Shown: piece by piece, positions 60,432-64,000 of the stretch | Position numbering within the stretch: the first letter of the stretch is position 1 | How the letters are laid out: each line of letters opens with the position of its first letter | Assembly (NCBI GenBank): GCA_046328715.1 | Contig: JAXLWB010000002.1 | Location: 1-64,000 of the forward strand | Source of the DNA: JAXLWB01 sp046328715 | GTDB taxonomy: Bacteria > Chloroflexota > Anaerolineae > Caldilineales > Caldilineaceae | Direction: 5' to 3' | Length of the DNA stretch: 64,000 nucleotides | Program-made: the position numbers and the translations under genes | Notes under the pieces: model-generated | The model's input: the letters and a program-made list of their open reading frames with translations, nothing else | What the model was told of the DNA's origin: nothing | Database searches by the model: none

Positions 60432-61613
60432 ATGCGGTATAAACACAGTTTTATTACCGGTCCGTTGTGCTATGTTTTACTCTTGCTTTTGCTTTTCGCA
60501 GGTTGTGCTGCACCGGCTGCTCCAGCCGCCCCCGCCGCGGAACCTGCAGCCGCCGACACCCCTGCTTCCGCGGCGGAAGCTGCCCAGCCAGCAGCCCCCG
60601 CCGACGAGAGCAATCCCTATCGCCCCAATGATCTCTTTGAGGCAATCGAGGCGCTCAAGGCTGCTACCGCAGGCAAAAGCGCACCCGAAGGTGCCAAGTA
60701 TGCCTACATGACCAACAACACTTCGCCCTTCTGGACAGCCGCCCAGGCAGGTGTTGAGGCAGCATCTAAGGACCTGGGTGTGCCGATTGTCTTCCAATCG
60801 CCTACAGGCTCCGATCTGTTGAGCCAACAGCTTTCAATGTTGGAAACATTGGTCAACGATGGCTACACTGGCATCACCTTCTCGTCAATCGATCGCCAGG
60901 CACCCAAATCCATTATCGAGCGCGCGGTAGGTCAAGGCATCAACGTGCTAACCATGGATTCGGATGCCACAGGCAGCCAACGCGCAATGTATATCGGCAT
61001 GTCCGATTATGATGCAGGTCGTGCGGCTGGCCAGGCAGCGTTGGAGATCATCGGCAAAGGCAAAGTGGTTGGTTTGGTCGGCTTTGCCACTGCCCAGAAT
61101 GCACAGGATCGCATTGCTGGTGTCAATGACGTCTTGAAAGGCACCGAACTGGAGATGGTGGAAGTATTGCTCGATGATGTCAAGCCCGAAGTTGCCTTAA
61201 GCAATGCCCAAACCGCCATTCAAAAATATGGCGATGAACTGGCTGGTTTCATCACCTTCTACTCCTATGATGGACCTGCAGCTTGCCAGGCAGTGAAACA
61301 GGCAGAAAAGATCGGCACCTTGAAGATCGTCGCCTTCGATGCCGAACCGGAAACCCAAGCTTGCACCCAGGAAGGCGTGATCCAGGCCATGATCGGTCAG
61401 CGTGTCTTCTTCTATGGCTATCTCAGTGGCTACGTCATGCACGCTATGTCGATCATCGGCAAAGAGGAAACCATGAAGGTGCTAGACCCCTATCTGGACA
61501 ATTTGGGCGAAGAGGGCAAAATCCGCCTAAACACTGGCGTAGATGTGATCAAAGCGGAAACATTGGATCAGTATAAGGAATACCTCTCGTCGATTGGCAT
61601 CAAATCGCAATAA
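60432..61613 (+). CDS. Sugar-binding lipoprotein (RbsB/XylF-like), second copy
   Basis: 393 residues. Sec-type signal with lipobox LLFAGC and a long Ala/Pro linker (APAAPAAPAAEPAA, about residues 22-60), then the Peripla_BP_4 fold (YAYMTNNTSPFWTAAQAGVE, GITFSSIDRQAPKSII, IGMSDYDAGRAAGQAALEII, LKIVAFDAEPETQAC). Sequence and signal differ from the Tat-type protein before it, so the two probably serve different ligands or growth conditions of one transporter. AAGGAG precedes the start. Confidence 0.92.
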   Translation: MRYKHSFITGPLCYVLLLLLLFAGCAAPAAPAAPAAEPAAADTPASAAEAAQPAAPADESNPYRPNDLFEAIEALKAATAGKSAPEGAKYAYMTNNTSPFWTAAQAGVEAASKDLGVPIVFQSPTGSDLLSQQLSMLETLVNDGYTGITFSSIDRQAPKSIIERAVGQGINVLTMDSDATGSQRAMYIGMSDYDAGRAAGQAALEIIGKGKVVGLVGFATAQNAQDRIAGVNDVLKGTELEMVEVLLDDVKPEVALSNAQTAIQKYGDELAGFITFYSYDGPAACQAVKQAEKIGTLKIVAFDAEPETQACTQEGVIQAMIGQRVFFYGYLSGYVMHAMSIIGKEETMKVLDPYLDNLGEEGKIRLNTGVDVIKAETLDQYKEYLSSIGIKSQ

Positions 61614-61637
61614 GCTGCGATAAGGTTTCAAAAGGTT

Positions 61638-61720
61638 ACAGGGTTATTACGAAAGAAGGCATGAGAAGCGCGTAGTAACCCTGTGACATTGATTACGCAT
61701 TTCAGCTAAAAAATGCGTAA
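61638..61720. promoter_or_regulatory. Two stem-loops in front of the sugar ATPase gene
   Basis: A 14-bp stem (61638-61651 with 61671-61684, one G-T pair) is followed by a 10-bp perfect stem TTACGCATTT (61693-61702 with 61711-61720). The second ends 25 bp before the chosen start 61746. They may reduce expression of ATPase and permease relative to the binding protein, as mRNA structures commonly do in ABC operons. Confidence 0.5.
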
Positions 61721-61745
61721 CGGGAACTTGCAACCCTGCAACGTT

Positions 61746-63266
61746 ATGAACACATTACCTTTATTGCGCATGACCGGGATCACCAAACAGTTTCCCGGTG
61801 TACAGGCATTGAACAATGTCGATTTTGAAGTTTATCCAGGCGAAATTCTGGGCTTTCTGGGCGAAAATGGTGCGGGAAAATCAACACTGATCAAGATTAT
61901 TTCTGGAATTCACAACAAAGACCAGGGCACAGTTTGGCTAAATGGACAAGAGATTAACCCGCACACTCCTAACGAAGCACAAACTCTGGGCATTAGCACG
62001 ATTCATCAAGAACTGGCACTGACCCTCAACCTTTCCGTCGCAGAAAACATTTTTCTCAATCGTGAACCCCTTCTTGCGTTAGGAAGGGTGGATTTTGCCC
62101 GGATGAATCGTGCTGCTGAAGAGCTTCTGCGCGATCTGGGCACCGAAATTCCTGGCAATAAACGCGTGGGAGAGTTGACCGTTGCGGCACAGCAGATGGT
62201 GGAAATTGCCAAGGCTGTTTCACGCAATGCTCAGTTAATTTTGATGGACGAACCGACCTCGGCACTTTCCGCACGCGAAGTGGATGCCCTCTTTGCCATG
62301 ATGCGCCGTCTAAAGGAAAAAGGAGTCGCCGTCGTCTTTATCAGCCATCGTTTGGACGAAGTGCGTCGGATCGTTGACCGGATCATTATTATGCGTGATG
62401 GCGAACGTGTGGGATCTCTACCCATCAGCGAAGCCAGCGAAGAAACCATCATACGCATGATGGTGGGGCGAGATGTGGCACTAGCCAACAAACAGGCAAC
62501 ACCCATTGGCGAGCCTGTGCTTGAGGTGCGCAATCTCTCTGGCCAGAACGGGGTCAAGCAGATCAATTTGACAGTTCACAAAGGCGAGATTGTGGGGATT
62601 GCTGGCCTCGTGGGTGCGGGTCGGACCGAGTTGGTACGCCTTATTTGTGGTGTGGATCGGCTGACCAATGGTGAAATTCTTATTGCAGGCAAAGCAGTGA
62701 AAATCCAATCTCCGGCAGATGCAGTGGCACAAGGCATTGGCTGGGTGCCAGAAGACCGCAAATTACATGGGCTGATACTAGGCATGAGCGTCCAGGAAAA
62801 TAGCAGTATGGCAATCCTGCCCCGTCTTTCTGATTGGTTGGGAAGGATTTATCCACAGAAGGAAAGGGAAATTGCCGAACAATATGTAAAATCGCTCGAT
62901 ATTGTCACGCCTTCCGTTTCCCAGATTGTTCGCAATCTTAGTGGTGGTAATCAACAAAAGGTAGTGCTGGCAAAGTGGCTAAGCAGTACGCCGCAGTTGT
63001 TGATTGTCGATGAGCCGACTCGTGGCATCGACGTAGGTGCCAAAAGCGAAATCCACAAATTACTGGCACAATTAGCACAACAGGGCATCGCCATTCTCAT
63101 GATTTCATCCGAACTACCCGAAGTTCTTGCGATGAGTGATCGAATTATTGTAATGTGTCAGGGGCGAATTACTGGCGAATTTACACACAACGATGCCAGC
63201 CAGGAAAAGATTATGACCGCTGCCACCCAGTTTTTGTCAATTGCCAACACGCCAAATTTAAACTGA
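61746..63266 (+). CDS. Sugar ABC transporter ATPase, RbsA/MglA-type (two nucleotide-binding domains)
   Basis: 506 residues. Domain 1 has Walker A GENGAGKST and Walker B LILMDEPTSAL, with the LTVAAQQMVEIAKA signature. Domain 2 has the degenerate Walker A GLVGAGRTEL, the signature NLSGGNQQKVVLAKWL and LLIVDEPTRGIDVGAK, as usual for this group. I chose ATG 61746 (MNTLPLLRMTGI); an ATG at 61713 lies within a hairpin and adds a repeat-encoded sequence. It energises the permease that follows and perhaps also the minus-strand transporter that has no ATPase. Confidence 0.92.
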   Translation: MNTLPLLRMTGITKQFPGVQALNNVDFEVYPGEILGFLGENGAGKSTLIKIISGIHNKDQGTVWLNGQEINPHTPNEAQTLGISTIHQELALTLNLSVAENIFLNREPLLALGRVDFARMNRAAEELLRDLGTEIPGNKRVGELTVAAQQMVEIAKAVSRNAQLILMDEPTSALSAREVDALFAMMRRLKEKGVAVVFISHRLDEVRRIVDRIIIMRDGERVGSLPISEASEETIIRMMVGRDVALANKQATPIGEPVLEVRNLSGQNGVKQINLTVHKGEIVGIAGLVGAGRTELVRLICGVDRLTNGEILIAGKAVKIQSPADAVAQGIGWVPEDRKLHGLILGMSVQENSSMAILPRLSDWLGRIYPQKEREIAEQYVKSLDIVTPSVSQIVRNLSGGNQQKVVLAKWLSSTPQLLIVDEPTRGIDVGAKSEIHKLLAQLAQQGIAILMISSELPEVLAMSDRIIVMCQGRITGEFTHNDASQEKIMTAATQFLSIANTPNLN

Positions 63267-63296
63267 GCCCTGCTGGTTCTGAAAAAAGGACTTTTT

Positions 63297-64000
63297 ATGA
63301 ATCAAGTCGCTGGAGACACCTCGAAACGACTCAATTCGGCACAGCTCGATTCGAATTCAATTCGTCGCCTGTTACGAGTATCCGAATTTGTCATTTTTCT
63401 GGTTGTGATCTTTTTATTGATTGTTGGATCGCTAGTTAACCCACGCGTCCTTGGTGTAGAGAACCTCAAAATCATCACCCGTGATACCGCAATCTTAGCC
63501 ATTGCCGCATTGGGTGTAGCGTTCCCGATTATTACTGGCGGTATTGATCTTTCGATTGGCTCAGTTGTCGGTCTAGGTGGTGTTCTCTCAACCTTTTTTA
63601 TCATGAACTGGGGCATTCCGATTACACCAAGCATCATTTTGACCTTGCTGATTGGGGTGATCATTGGCTATATCCACGGTTTATTTGTCACCCGCCTCAA
63701 TATGCACGGCTTTTTGATCACTCTCGTCACGTTGGGCGTAGCGCGCGGTGCTATTCTTGTAATCACCAATGGCGTGCCAATTACGGGCGTGCCGGATGCG
63801 TATACCTATCTGGGACAGGGCTATCTTTTCAAGTTAATCCCAATTCCTGTCATTCTTTGTACAGTTGTCGCCATTTTTGCGCATTTTTTGCTGCGCTACA
63901 CCTATGTGGGGCGACAAATTTATGCCGTTGGTGGTAATATTGAGGCAACCCGCCTCTCCGGTGTTAATGTCAATGCGCGGATTATTCTGTGTTATATCAT
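63297..64000 (+). CDS. RbsC-like sugar ABC permease, cut by the window end
   Basis: The first 234 codons of a permease with about six spans visible (VSEFVIFLVVIFLLIVGSLV, IAALGVAFPIITGGIDLSIG, ILTLLIGVIIGYIHGLFV, and a later YVGRQIYAVGGNIEATRLSG typical of the family). ATG 63297 has AAGGA before it. It completes the plus-strand operon; the C-terminal spans lie past base 64000. Confidence 0.92.
   Translation, partial: MNQVAGDTSKRLNSAQLDSNSIRRLLRVSEFVIFLVVIFLLIVGSLVNPRVLGVENLKIITRDTAILAIAALGVAFPIITGGIDLSIGSVVGLGGVLSTFFIMNWGIPITPSIILTLLIGVIIGYIHGLFVTRLNMHGFLITLVTLGVARGAILVITNGVPITGVPDAYTYLGQGYLFKLIPIPVILCTVVAIFAHFLLRYTYVGRQIYAVGGNIEATRLSGVNVNARIILCYI

Overview
The window looks like a chromosomal segment of a Chloroflexota bacterium (Anaerolineae, Caldilinea-like or a related filamentous lineage). 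This is inferred from secreted proteins with TPT-rich linkers, a recurrent short YLPxI motif in four exported proteins, thrombospondin-type-3 and SdrD-like repeats, many RbsC/MglA-type sugar ABC systems, and short tandem low-complexity repeats between and inside genes. Naming the phylum rests on recall of such genomes, not on a search. No rRNA, tRNA, CRISPR array or insertion sequence was seen.

Layout. 1-2.3 kb: the end of a K+-dependent membrane pyrophosphatase, a 55-bp perfect palindrome, and an enolase-superfamily sugar-acid dehydratase. 2.5-7.2 kb (minus strand): a copper-related set (multicopper oxidase, GT4 glycosyltransferase, Cox11-like protein, SCO1). 7.3-15.0 kb (minus): exported proteins and a translationally coupled group of subtilisin-like protease, histidine kinase, OmpR-type regulator and PA14 surface protein, plus a separate secreted protein with a VHL-beta-like domain.

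15.5-47.05 kb (plus): a 31.5-kb lipopeptide gene cluster. A fatty acyl-AMP ligase at its end probably loads the first ACP of a hybrid PKS-NRPS (ACP-KS-AT-ACP-C-A-PCP). Two dimodular NRPSs with TubC-type docking domains follow, then a discrete thioesterase, a kynurenine-3-monooxygenase-like flavoenzyme, a MacAB-like tripartite exporter (ATPase, FtsX permease, membrane fusion protein) and an MFS pump. The predicted core is a 3-oxo-fatty acid joined to five residues. The first residue may be 2,4-diaminobutyrate. Two of the five A domains lack the Asp that normally holds the alpha-amino group.

47.1-52.6 kb (minus): a GH4 glycosidase and the most unusual locus in the window. A 1043-residue single-chain RNA polymerase carries the beta and beta-prime catalytic barrels fused and much reduced, with all core motifs readable. 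An ECF sigma factor gene lies directly upstream on the same strand. I infer a dedicated minimal sigma/polymerase pair.

52.7-64 kb: sugar uptake and catabolism. A minus-strand FGGY kinase, binding protein and permease without their own ATPase diverge from a LacI regulator. The plus strand then carries an SDR dehydrogenase, two binding proteins, an MglA-type ATPase and a permease cut by the window end. A strong sigma-A-like promoter and two LacI-type operator candidates lie in the divergent gap.

Several 3' ends carry 10-27 bp stem-loops without a T-tract. Dispersed short repeats occur in gene leaders and, in frame, inside the megasynthases and the kinase.
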